Origin: Flavobacterium sp. MC2016-06 | GTDB lineage: Bacteria; Bacteroidota; Bacteroidia; Flavobacteriales; Flavobacteriaceae | Direction: 5' to 3' | DNA: 7,644 bases | Assembly: GCF_009711165.2 (NCBI RefSeq) | Contig: NZ_WMID02000064.1 | Span: 1-7,644, forward strand | Shown here: one piece after another, positions 1-6,333 of the stretch | Numbering within the stretch: position 1 is the stretch's first letter | How the letters are laid out: each line of letters opens with the position of its first letter | Translations under genes and position numbers: made by a program | Notes under the pieces: generated by a model | What the model saw: the letters and a program-made list of their open reading frames with translations, nothing else | What the model was told of the DNA's origin: nothing | The model's database searches: none

Positions 1-722
1 AAATACATCGTTTTACCGTCTTTTGTAATGGCCGGTGTGCTTTGATGGTATCTTGTATTTACATCTCCTTTTACAAGAACTGCATTAGAGAGTCCCCCGT
101 CTACATTAATATCTGCGGTATACAGTTTTAAAAACGATTTTTCGTTCCAGCTGTGTTTACGCTTTATAATAACTCCGGTATCTTTTGCTGAGGCATAAAT
201 TACTTTGTCTTTACCATAAAAACCAGTTCCGAAATCAGAAAAAGGGGTGTTAAGATCAATTGTTCTAAGACTGTAACGTCCTGATTGTTTTTGGATATCT
301 GCTTTTAATTTTGCTTCTGTCCAATTCTCGCTCAAATCCTTTTTCCCTGCTTTTTTATAATACTCCTTCATTACTTCAGCTGCTTTATTGTACTGCTGGG
401 TGCTGTTTAAGGATTGGGCATATCTAAAATAATATTCTTCATTAACGGCTGCTTTTGATTTCATCAATTCTGCATATGCTGCCGCTGCCTGAGTGTAATC
501 TGCATTAAAATAGTAGCAGTTTCCAAGCTTTGAGTAAGCCTCTACTGTTGCATTTCCGTTTTCTATACTTTTTTTGTACAGTTTTCCTGCCTCTACAAAA
601 GCAAATCGCTTATAGGCTTCGTTTGCTTTTTCCAATTGTTTATCCTGTGCTTGTAAACTGCCTATTGACACTAAACAAACCATTAATAAAACAAATGCTG
701 TTTTTAATTTTCTTAAAATCAT
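1..722 (-). CDS. TPR and beta-propeller (PD40-type) periplasmic protein of the OmpA-associated family, 3' end outside window
   Basis: The frame starts with ATG at 722-720 and stays open for 240 codons to the window edge, so the C-terminal part is missing. Residues 1-25 form a signal peptide (MILRKLKTAF, then a hydrophobic core, cleavage LQA|Q). Residues about 27-127 contain three TPR-like helical repeats of about 34 residues, with patterns such as EAYSKLGNCYYF and YNKAAEVMKEYY. From about residue 150 the sequence becomes beta-rich, and TPAITKDGKTMY at the edge is typical of a PD40/WD40-like blade. In Bacteroidota this order (signal peptide, TPR, PD40 propeller, then usually a C-terminal OmpA peptidoglycan-binding domain) is common directly downstream of PorP/SprF genes and resembles PorE of the T9SS. 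The OmpA domain itself is not visible and is inferred. It is the third gene of an operon, 20 bp after the PorP/SprF gene. Likely role: link between the outer-membrane partner and peptidoglycan. Confidence 0.85.
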   Translation of the reverse strand, partial: MILRKLKTAFVLLMVCLVSIGSLQAQDKQLEKANEAYKRFAFVEAGKLYKKSIENGNATVEAYSKLGNCYYFNADYTQAAAAYAELMKSKAAVNEEYYFRYAQSLNSTQQYNKAAEVMKEYYKKAGKKDLSENWTEAKLKADIQKQSGRYSLRTIDLNTPFSDFGTGFYGKDKVIYASAKDTGVIIKRKHSWNEKSFLKLYTADINVDGGLSNAVLVKGDVNTRYHQSTPAITKDGKTMY

Positions 723-742
723 TTCACTAATTTTTATAGTTG

Positions 743-1663
743 TTAAAAGAATCGTGGAGTAACTAATCTGTATTTTGTTGCTGTAAACAAATCAAAACGA
801 AGGAAGATCTCGTGTGATCCAGAATTATATCTCCCTAAATTATTAGTGTCATAATCATAAGCATAGCCTATATTCATACCTGGAGTAACTTGAAAACCTG
901 CTAAGAAACTCACTGCCGCATCCCATCTGTAAGCGGCTCCTAATGTTAGTTTTTCGTTCAAAAGAAAGTTTGCCGATAAATCTACTGCCAATGGTGCGCC
1001 TTGAACTGCTTTAACCATCGCAGCGGGCTTAAATTTAAGATTTTCATTTAAATTAAAAACATATCCTCCCATTAAATAAAAGTGCATTCTTTTGGAAGCT
1101 ACTGATTCTTTTACATCATCATAAAATTTTGTCTCTAAGATCTGAGGCACCGATAATCCTGCGTACCATTTATCATTGGAGTGGAAATAAACCCCTGCTC
1201 CTACGTTTGGCGATGTTTTTGACAATACACCGCTCATATAAGGATCATCCGGATTGTAAATATTTAATTTACTGTAATCGATCTGCATAAAATCCGCAGA
1301 ACCGCTTAGTCCTAAAGACATTACCACATCTGACGAAAGCTGGATCGGGTAAGAGTAATTCAGGGCAAGATTTGTATCTGTTGAGGGACCAATACGGTCG
1401 TTGGTAACAGAGAGTCCAAATCCCTGGCCGTTTTTAGTTACTGGAGATTCTATAGAAAAATTTGCTGTTTCTGGTGCCCCGTCAAGTCCTACCCACTGGG
1501 TTCTGTAAAGACCGAAGATGCTTGGCACTCCTCGGGTTCCGGTGTAAGCCGGATTTATAGTCATTGTATTGTACATATATTGTGTATACTGTGACTCCTG
1601 CTGTGCTGAGGCCCCAATGGTGCCCAGCATTAATACTATCAATAAATTTAAAATTCTTTTCAT
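743..1663 (-). CDS. PorP/SprF family type IX secretion system outer-membrane protein
   Basis: This is a 306-residue protein with a signal peptide (MKRILNLLIVLMLG core, cleavage ASA|QQ). The mature N-terminus has the hallmark of the PorP/SprF family: QYTQYMYNTMTINPAYTG followed by RTQWVGLDGAP. The rest alternates short amphipathic beta strands rich in aromatic and glycine residues (for example LGAAYRWDAAVSFLAGFQ), as in an outer-membrane barrel. The C-terminal part has HEIFLRFDLF and ends in a terminal phenylalanine. Length is normal for the family. SprF-like proteins of Flavobacterium are needed for secretion or surface attachment of the type B sorting-domain protein encoded next to them. The cargo gene here ends 19 bp upstream, so that partnership is the likely role. 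No Shine-Dalgarno sequence precedes the ATG (AAAGAAAAGAACTA), as usual in this phylum. The family assignment is secure; the exact cargo pairing is inferred from position. Confidence 0.94.
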   Translation of the reverse strand: MKRILNLLIVLMLGTIGASAQQESQYTQYMYNTMTINPAYTGTRGVPSIFGLYRTQWVGLDGAPETANFSIESPVTKNGQGFGLSVTNDRIGPSTDTNLALNYSYPIQLSSDVVMSLGLSGSADFMQIDYSKLNIYNPDDPYMSGVLSKTSPNVGAGVYFHSNDKWYAGLSVPQILETKFYDDVKESVASKRMHFYLMGGYVFNLNENLKFKPAAMVKAVQGAPLAVDLSANFLLNEKLTLGAAYRWDAAVSFLAGFQVTPGMNIGYAYDYDTNNLGRYNSGSHEIFLRFDLFTATKYRLVTPRFF

Positions 1664-1682
1664 TAGTTCTTTTCTTTATTTA

Positions 1683-2993
1683 TTATTGATTACTGATATA
1701 CAGATAACCTGATTTTTCAATCCCTTTTGTACCATTATTGTATTTCAATATATAGAAGTAGGTTCCAGTAGGAAGTTTTTCGCCTCTGTTTACCGTAGCA
1801 CGACCGTCTGAGTATCCTTTGAACATATTATCATTTTCATTGTATGATTTTGTACCGAATACTTTTACTCCCCAGCGGTTGTAAATCTCTACTTCATTAT
1901 CTGGATACTGATCAATTCCTTTGATTAAGAATGTATCATTGATACCGTCTCCGTTTGGTGATAATGCATTATAAACAATTACACTATCAGGTACAGGCGG
2001 AAGAACTGTCTTAACTAAAGCCATAGTAAAAATACCGTAACCGCTCACTTTTGATGTTAACAGATTTGCATAAGGCTCGCCTGAAGCTGGCTCACTTACT
2101 GCTCCGCCTTCATTTATCCATTTTTTTTGAGTTTCATCCCAGCGTACAATAGCCACCTGGGTACCTGCACTCGGGCTGAAAAAATCAGGCGGTGTTGTAC
2201 TGCCAGCCATTGTAAGACTTAAAACAATATTCTCTGCTCCTTTGTCTTTGGTTACGCTCCAGTATTCTTTATCATTGATAAAAAGAATATCTGCTTCTTT
2301 ACTGCTGTGGCTGTATTGATCGTCTGAGTTTTTATAGAAGTACTGCGTCGTATACACATTGTCTTTAGAAGTGCCTGCCTGATGATACGACGGTCTGAAA
2401 TGAAGCTCGTCTCCTACTGGAAATTGAAAGGCTTTATCTCCCTGTTTTTCAACTTTTCCATCAACAAAACTCGCATCACTTACATTCGAATGAACGGCAT
2501 TTTCTTTGAAAATTACTTTTCCTCCGTAAGGATCTGCATTAACAACTCCTTTTTTAAATTCTGCTTTATTACCAACTGAAATAGTTCCTGCCAGGTTAAA
2601 CGGTACTGCTGATTTCGAATTCTCAAAAAGAATATTTTGAAAATCTGATACCTGAGTTCCTTCAATGATCTGCTCTGATACACCGGTAAAAAAAGTTTTC
2701 CCTTTTGAGGAATCTCCGCTGTAAGTTACCGTACCATTATTTTCCCAATCCTGAAAAACATGAACCTGCCCGTCATTGACAAAATTACCCGAATCTTCAT
2801 TTTTATAGTTTTCATACACAGACAAAATAGTGCCTGTACTCACTTTTACATTTCCTTTATTGACAAACTGGGCATGTCCCGTTTGTGAAGCCAGCGAAAT
2901 AAGCACGATACCTAATACACCAGCACAACTTCTGCCCAAAGGCTGGATTGATTCTGAGTTATCCATTATTTTATATAAGTTTTTCTTTTTCAT
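1683..2993 (-). CDS. Secreted protein with T9SS type B sorting domain (gliding motility-associated C-terminal domain, CHU_C)
   Basis: This 436-residue protein is the likely cargo of the downstream PorP/SprF protein. Residues about 338-436 match the type B T9SS sorting domain: SPNGDGIND (345-353), EIYNRWG (369-375), PTGTYFYIL (408-416) and a final GYLYI strand. Residues 42-330 are beta-rich. The first part repeats a pattern like GNFVNDGQVHVFQDWENNG, common in Bacteroidota surface proteins that build stacked strands. No catalytic domain is recognised, so an adhesin or structural surface role is more likely than an enzyme. The signal peptide is unusually long (41 residues, cleavage GHA|QF), with an acidic DNSES stretch before the hydrophobic core. 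ATG at codon 10 is an alternative start, and no Shine-Dalgarno sequence separates the two. I keep the first ATG because it supplies a basic N-terminus (MKKKNLYK) and lies 31 nt from a good -7 box. First gene of the three-gene operon. Confidence 0.9.
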   Translation of the reverse strand: MKKKNLYKIMDNSESIQPLGRSCAGVLGIVLISLASQTGHAQFVNKGNVKVSTGTILSVYENYKNEDSGNFVNDGQVHVFQDWENNGTVTYSGDSSKGKTFFTGVSEQIIEGTQVSDFQNILFENSKSAVPFNLAGTISVGNKAEFKKGVVNADPYGGKVIFKENAVHSNVSDASFVDGKVEKQGDKAFQFPVGDELHFRPSYHQAGTSKDNVYTTQYFYKNSDDQYSHSSKEADILFINDKEYWSVTKDKGAENIVLSLTMAGSTTPPDFFSPSAGTQVAIVRWDETQKKWINEGGAVSEPASGEPYANLLTSKVSGYGIFTMALVKTVLPPVPDSVIVYNALSPNGDGINDTFLIKGIDQYPDNEVEIYNRWGVKVFGTKSYNENDNMFKGYSDGRATVNRGEKLPTGTYFYILKYNNGTKGIEKSGYLYISNQ

Positions 2994-3016
2994 AATTATA
3001 GAAATTCTATGCTCTA

Positions 3017-3044
3017 TTACGATGCAAAATTACATCCATCGTAA
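3017..3044. promoter_or_regulatory. Perfect 8-bp inverted repeat framing the -7 box (candidate operator)
   Basis: TTACGATG at 3017-3024 is the exact reverse complement of CATCGTAA at 3037-3044. The 12-nt spacer (3025-3036) contains the whole -7 element. A dyad of this size centred on the promoter is what a dimeric repressor site would look like. The predicted transcript starts near the edge of the dyad, so it should act as DNA rather than as an RNA hairpin. The arms contain C and G, so this is not a trivial AT palindrome. The regulator is unknown. Confidence 0.4.
3025..3032 (-). promoter_or_regulatory. Predicted -7 promoter element (TAATTTTG) of the type B cargo operon
   Basis: Read on the minus strand, positions 3032-3025 are TAATTTTG, an exact match to the Bacteroidota primary-sigma -7 consensus TAnnTTTG. 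Transcription would begin near 3018-3020, leaving a leader of about 25 nt before the ATG at 2993. I see no clear TTG -33 element at the expected distance (about 3050-3056), so the promoter may be weak or activator-dependent. The assignment rests on the consensus and position only. Confidence 0.55.
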
Positions 3045-3046
3045 AC

Positions 3047-3068
3047 AGACTTTAGCCCGTAAAAGTCT
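3047..3068. promoter_or_regulatory. Second inverted repeat immediately upstream (7-bp arms), over the -33 region
   Basis: AGACTTT (3047-3053) and AAAGTCT (3062-3068) are perfect reverse complements separated by the 8-nt spacer AGCCCGTA. The dyad lies two bases beyond the first inverted repeat and covers the place where a -33 element would be. It may be an activator or co-repressor site, or chance. No terminator-like T-run follows it toward the cargo gene. Confidence 0.28.
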
Positions 3069-3244
3069 TTTGAATATTAAAACAAGGTCAAATTAATAAT
3101 GAAATTTCATCAGAAAAATACCCTAAAAAACACCAAACCAATACATTAAAATATTTGTTATTGTTTCTTATTTAGTACTTTTCTATTAGTGGATGAAATT
3201 ATATTTTGAAGTGCTACTTTTAATGCAAGTCCACGCTTCGAAGT
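3069..3244. other. AT-rich intergenic stretch without a recognisable gene
   Basis: Between the cargo-gene promoter and the terminator of the 173-aa gene I find no credible coding frame, RNA gene or mobile-element remnant. The only notable content is one copy of the 11-mer ATTGTTTCTTA (3160-3170), which occurs twice more upstream of the 708-aa gene. Confidence 0.5.
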
Positions 3245-3274
3245 AAAAAAACCCGATTACATCACGCAATCGGG
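3245..3274 (-). terminator. Rho-independent terminator of the 708-aa/173-aa transcription unit
   Basis: On the minus strand CCCGATT (3274-3268), a 9-nt loop and AATCGGG (3258-3252) form a perfect 7-bp stem with four G-C pairs. Seven T residues (3251-3245) follow directly. The T-run is on the minus side only, so it terminates transcription coming from the 173-aa gene, whose stop is about 106 nt upstream. It separates that unit from the cargo operon promoter. Confidence 0.85.
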
Positions 3275-3380
3275 ATTTATGAATAAATTGATTTGTTACT
3301 CAAAAATATCCATAATATTTTATGTCTAGAAAGCGTATAACTAAACACAAAAGATTGCTTTTTATATATCTTTATTTAAA
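3275..3380 (-). other. AT-rich 3' untranslated stretch between stop codon and terminator
   Basis: About 106 nt separate the TAA of the 173-aa gene from its terminator. No open frame or structured element stands out. It is probably just 3' untranslated sequence. Confidence 0.35.
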
Positions 3381-3902
3381 TTATTTCCAAAACGTCCACT
3401 CTGTGCCATTATAAACACAAACAAGTTTTTTTACTGTATCATAGCAAATAGTTCCTGCCATAGGTTTTACAATATTGTTTTGTGGTGAAGCTACTTTTGG
3501 AAGTATTAAAGCCTTCTTTGAAGATTCTAAAACAAGTACTCCTTGTACACTGCTGGCTGATTCTTCAATACCGCTGTCTCCAATAACGGTACCATTTAAC
3601 GTTTCTGTCAATGGCGTTTGTAACGATACATCTACTGCACCCGCATGATTGGATAAATCTACCCAAGTAGTTCCGTTATAATACACTACCTTTTTTAGGT
3701 TTGCATCATAAAGTAGTACTCCTGCAGTTAAAGCTGCTCCTGTAGGTAATTTGGTTACCCAAGGTAAAACAATACCTGATTTCCCTCCTGAATTAAAATC
3801 AAGAAGTCCTGAACCATCAGGAGTAGTTTTTCCGATACTAGACTGAGCATTTGCCATTAATCCTGCCATTACAGCAAAGATTAATAATATGTTTTTTTTC
3901 AT
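3381..3902 (-). CDS. Small secreted protein made of two YNGTxW surface modules
   Basis: This 173-residue protein has a clear signal peptide (MKKNILLIFAVMAGLM, cleavage ANA|QS). The mature part consists of two related units of about 52 residues. Unit 1 spans about 32-83 (LLDFNSGGKSGIVLPWV through YYNGTTWVDL). Unit 2 spans about 121-173 (GVLVLESSKKALILPKVASP through VYNGTEWTFW). Unit 2 closely matches the C-terminus of the 708-aa protein encoded 66 bp upstream, with the shared pattern GVLxLES, ASP, G-x-I-x-x-D-T, then YNGTxW. Such modules recur at the ends of Flavobacterium surface proteins, but I know of no proven biochemical role. No T9SS sorting domain or lipoprotein cysteine is visible. No good promoter is seen in the 66-bp gap, so co-transcription with the 708-aa gene is likely. 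A small accessory subunit that pairs with the large protein through the common module is possible, but this is inference. Confidence 0.85.
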   Translation of the reverse strand: MKKNILLIFAVMAGLMANAQSSIGKTTPDGSGLLDFNSGGKSGIVLPWVTKLPTGAALTAGVLLYDANLKKVVYYNGTTWVDLSNHAGAVDVSLQTPLTETLNGTVIGDSGIEESASSVQGVLVLESSKKALILPKVASPQNNIVKPMAGTICYDTVKKLVCVYNGTEWTFWK

Positions 3903-3950
3903 AATATTCGATTGTTAAAAATCTATTTTCTAAAAATTTTAATTTTAAAA

Positions 3951-3967
3951 TTTAAACTAGGTTTAAA
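3951..3967. repeat. AT-rich inverted repeat next to the 708-aa stop codon
   Basis: TTTAAAC (3951-3957) and GTTTAAA (3961-3967) are perfect reverse complements around a 3-nt centre, just after the TAA at 3969-3971 in minus-strand order. The stem is nearly all A-T and no T-run follows directly, so at most it is a weak attenuator or transcript-processing element within a probable two-gene operon. Confidence 0.25.
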
Positions 3968-3968
3968 A

Positions 3969-6095
3969 TTAATTGTCACAACCTTGTACCAGTTTATTCC
4001 AACTTGTACCGTTATAAAGCTTTAAACAATTCTCTGTAGTATCAAAAACAATCATACCTTCAACAGGGTTTTTAATTGCAGCTGGAGAAGCCATTCTAGT
4101 TAATACAAAACCTTTTTCTTTTGATTCCAAAATTAAAACACCATTCATTGAATTTCCCCAATTACGTGTTGCATTTGTTCTGTCCAGCGTAGATATTATA
4201 GTAGTAAAACCAGCTTCAGTACCTGCTGTAACTCCAGTTTTAAAACAAACTTCACAGCTATTATCTATAGTAATTATTATAGAAGCAGTAGGACTTGTGC
4301 ATCCAAAAAGAGAAGAAGAAAAAGTTACTGTATAAGTACCTCCAACGGTTACATTAGTGGGATCTGTAACAACCGCTGAATTCAAAGTCCATTCTGCAAT
4401 ACAACCTTCTGGTAGTGGTGAATTTAAATAATCATTAAGATTAAATTTAGTGCCTTTACATAGGGTCTCCTTATTAGTTTTCAACTGAGGAGCATCGTCT
4501 CCAGCAGGACAGGCAAATAAAAGATTACTACTACTGCTAAAAGTACCTGAATCTGAACCAAAATTCATTGAAATTCCTATTCCGTTATCAGTTGCGGTTT
4601 TATCAATTGTATTATCAAAGGTTAAATCATTTCCTAGGTGTTGATTCATAATCTGAAAATAACCTGAAAAATAACCCGACCATGGCACACCATCTACATA
4701 TTGAAAAGCTTCATAAGCTGGTAATCTAAATACCCCCATAATAAAATCTGGAGCCGTACCTTTTACAAAACCAGGTCCCATATCATTTCCAGATAAATAA
4801 GTATCCCAAGCATGCGCAAGCCTTACTGGGTCTTTAGATTCGTTTCCTTCTGGTATAGTTACACTGTAATTAATTTTAAGTTTATTTTCAGGCGCTGTAT
4901 ATGAATAAGTTACTGTTAAATAATAAGTTAATCCCTTTTTAACAGCTGCTAATTTTAATACATTTTCAAATTTACCTGGAGAAACTTCAACAAATTTTTG
5001 CTCTGTACTACTGATTACCAATAATTTTCCCCCATAAGTTCCTTTATTAGTTGTCATTGTACCTCCCGTATAGTATGTATCACCTATAGAGAGCACTAAT
5101 CCATTTTGTGTTCCAGGAACTGAATAAGGATCTATAGTTCCCGTCAATAAATCATTACTTACATTGTAAATCTGATTCTGTAGTTTTCTGTAAATTTGGA
5201 TATTTCCAGCACCAGTCAGTGTAATCTTCATTCCCGTTGCATTCGTCCCACCAGCTTCATTTAATACTGTTCGCCCATAATAACCACAATTCACTCCATT
5301 ATCTGTAAAACGATAAATTTGTCCACTTTCTGGTCTAGTGGTCATAGCAGTAAAAACCTTAGCATCATCGGTAGCTGGAGTGTTAGTCACATCTTTTAAC
5401 CAAAGCTGTTGTTTGTTGTATGGATTTATTGTAGTGTAATCATTTATAATATTAGGAGAAAGATTCCTAAAAACACCAATGCTGGTAGCTTTTAAACTTC
5501 CACTAGCTGCACCAGTCTCAGGATTATAACAATATTCTATATCATTAGAAGTTTCATATAGCTTTACCTGAAAACTAATGACACCTACTCCTGGCCATTT
5601 ATAATTTTTCCATTCTGCCGTAAAAACTCGATTAGGAGCTGTACCTGACGTAGCGTAAGAAAATCTCCCACCATTACCATACATATTATTAGGTGCCAAA
5701 GCAGCCAAAATCACCTTATCTCTTTCTCCTGATATATTCCCAGGATTATTCATTACACTGGGAATAAAAGATCTTGAGCTTCCAAAAGCCAAATATCCCG
5801 TATTTACTGCAAATACTTTTGTAAAAGAATCACAACCCACATTAAAAGTAAATCCAATCGATATTTCAGAACTTACTTCTTCATTAATGTCAAAACTGTT
5901 TGCAACAGTTCCACCTGTAAGATAATTAAAAGTCCCCTTAGTCGAAGTTAAAGCATAAGCACCTGGTGTTACTTGATGTTTAAATTGTGTTTCTCCTACT
6001 TGAGCATTTATCTTTCCAGACAAACAAATCAAAGCAGTAAAAAGAAGAAGAAAAGCAAATCTTCTTTTTTTAGATTTATTAAAATTTAGTATCAT
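3969..6095 (-). CDS. Large secreted multi-domain surface protein with Ig-like domain and C-terminal YNGTxW module
   Basis: This 708-residue protein has a signal peptide with a strongly basic n-region (KSKKRR), a hydrophobic core and cleavage INA|QV. Residues about 50-215 resemble a beta-sandwich common in Bacteroidota extracellular proteins: SIGFTFNVGCDSFTKVF, NTGYLAFGSS, then GTAPNRVFTAEWKNYKW. Residues about 265-525 form a large beta-rich region I cannot name; HAWDTYLSGNDMGPGF (428-443) is a distinctive internal motif. Residues about 530-612 look like an Ig-like domain (DDAPQLKTNKETLCKGT through TNVTVGGTYTVTF). The tail (about 630-704) has TLDRTNATRNW and the GVLILES to YNGTSW module shared with the 173-aa protein. 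Twelve cysteines, one in the signal peptide, suggest disulphides outside the cytoplasm. No type A or type B T9SS signal is recognised at the C-terminus (KLVQGCDN). An adhesin or structural role is inferred; no enzyme motif is seen. ATG at 6095 is the only start that gives a complete signal peptide. Confidence 0.88.
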   Translation of the reverse strand: MILNFNKSKKRRFAFLLLFTALICLSGKINAQVGETQFKHQVTPGAYALTSTKGTFNYLTGGTVANSFDINEEVSSEISIGFTFNVGCDSFTKVFAVNTGYLAFGSSRSFIPSVMNNPGNISGERDKVILAALAPNNMYGNGGRFSYATSGTAPNRVFTAEWKNYKWPGVGVISFQVKLYETSNDIEYCYNPETGAASGSLKATSIGVFRNLSPNIINDYTTINPYNKQQLWLKDVTNTPATDDAKVFTAMTTRPESGQIYRFTDNGVNCGYYGRTVLNEAGGTNATGMKITLTGAGNIQIYRKLQNQIYNVSNDLLTGTIDPYSVPGTQNGLVLSIGDTYYTGGTMTTNKGTYGGKLLVISSTEQKFVEVSPGKFENVLKLAAVKKGLTYYLTVTYSYTAPENKLKINYSVTIPEGNESKDPVRLAHAWDTYLSGNDMGPGFVKGTAPDFIMGVFRLPAYEAFQYVDGVPWSGYFSGYFQIMNQHLGNDLTFDNTIDKTATDNGIGISMNFGSDSGTFSSSSNLLFACPAGDDAPQLKTNKETLCKGTKFNLNDYLNSPLPEGCIAEWTLNSAVVTDPTNVTVGGTYTVTFSSSLFGCTSPTASIIITIDNSCEVCFKTGVTAGTEAGFTTIISTLDRTNATRNWGNSMNGVLILESKEKGFVLTRMASPAAIKNPVEGMIVFDTTENCLKLYNGTSWNKLVQGCDN

Positions 6096-6103
6096 TTAAA
6101 AAA

Positions 6104-6120
6104 AATTAAATTATTTAATT
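6104..6120. repeat. AT-only palindrome just upstream of the 708-aa start codon
   Basis: AATTAAAT (6104-6111) and ATTTAATT (6113-6120) mirror each other around one base, ending 8 nt before the ATG. It could form a weak hairpin around the translation start. Because it is only A and T in an AT-rich leader, chance is a real alternative. Confidence 0.25.
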
Positions 6121-6128
6121 TATGCGCT

Positions 6129-6164
6129 ATCGATACCACTTATAATTGTTTCTTATGTATCGAT
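6129..6164. promoter_or_regulatory. Inverted repeat ATCGATAC/GTATCGAT enclosing an 11-mer repeat (candidate regulatory site)
   Basis: ATCGATAC (6129-6136) and GTATCGAT (6157-6164) are perfect 8-bp arms around a 20-nt spacer. The spacer holds the 11-mer ATTGTTTCTTA (6145-6155), TAAGAAACAAT on the minus strand. The element lies 34-69 nt upstream of the 708-aa ATG, where an operator or leader hairpin would act. No exact TAnnTTTG box is visible in this leader, so the promoter position is uncertain. Confidence 0.35.
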
Positions 6165-6196
6165 TTTATTCTACAGACTTCAAGTTATTGTTTAGT

Positions 6197-6231
6197 AAGT
6201 TTTAAAACATTGTTTCTTACACTTAAAACTT
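6197..6231. promoter_or_regulatory. Second inverted repeat AAGTTTTAA/TTAAAACTT enclosing the same 11-mer
   Basis: AAGTTTTAA (6197-6205) and TTAAAACTT (6223-6231) are perfect 9-bp arms with a 17-nt spacer that contains another ATTGTTTCTTA (6209-6219). It has the same layout as the element 64 bp closer to the gene but unrelated arms. The arms are AT-rich, so taken alone it is weak evidence; the repeated arrangement raises interest. Confidence 0.3.
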
Positions 6232-6282
6232 TTTATAATCTGCTTGTGTCATTTTATGATTTATACTATAATCATTTATAAA

Positions 6283-6320
6283 GAAAGTATTGTTAGTGAA
6301 ATAGCACTAACAATACTTTC
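6283..6320 (-). terminator. Strong hairpin terminator after the collagen-like fibre gene
   Basis: GAAAGTATTGTTAGTG (6283-6298) and CACTAACAATACTTTC (6305-6320) form a perfect 16-bp stem with a 6-nt loop, starting 13 nt after the TAA at 6336-6334. On the minus strand a short T-rich stretch (TTTATAAATG) follows. The position and stem length fit a transcription terminator or 3'-end-stabilising hairpin. The U-tract is weaker than in the terminator at 3245-3274, so some read-through into the 708-aa gene is possible. Confidence 0.75.
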
Positions 6321-6333
6321 ATGATTAATACAT

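Noticed and set aside
530..730. Plus-strand open frame of 66 codons
   Set aside because: It lies opposite the well-supported TPR/propeller gene, has no domain, and its composition fits an antisense shadow.
2382..2579. Plus-strand open frame of 65 codons
   Set aside because: It is entirely antisense to the type B cargo gene, with no signal peptide, motif or promoter.
2830..3096. Plus-strand open frame of 88 codons spanning the cargo gene start and promoter
   Set aside because: It overlaps the signal-peptide coding region and the operator-like dyads. The protein has no recognisable features, so it is an antisense shadow.
3951..3967. Terminator between the 708-aa and 173-aa genes
   Set aside because: The stem is almost purely A-T and no T-run follows, so it is listed only as a low-confidence repeat.
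4128..4135. Another TAATTTTG match (minus strand) as promoter for the 173-aa gene
   Set aside because: It lies inside the 708-aa coding sequence, about 226 nt from the 173-aa start, without a -33 TTG. Such an AT-rich octamer is expected by chance.
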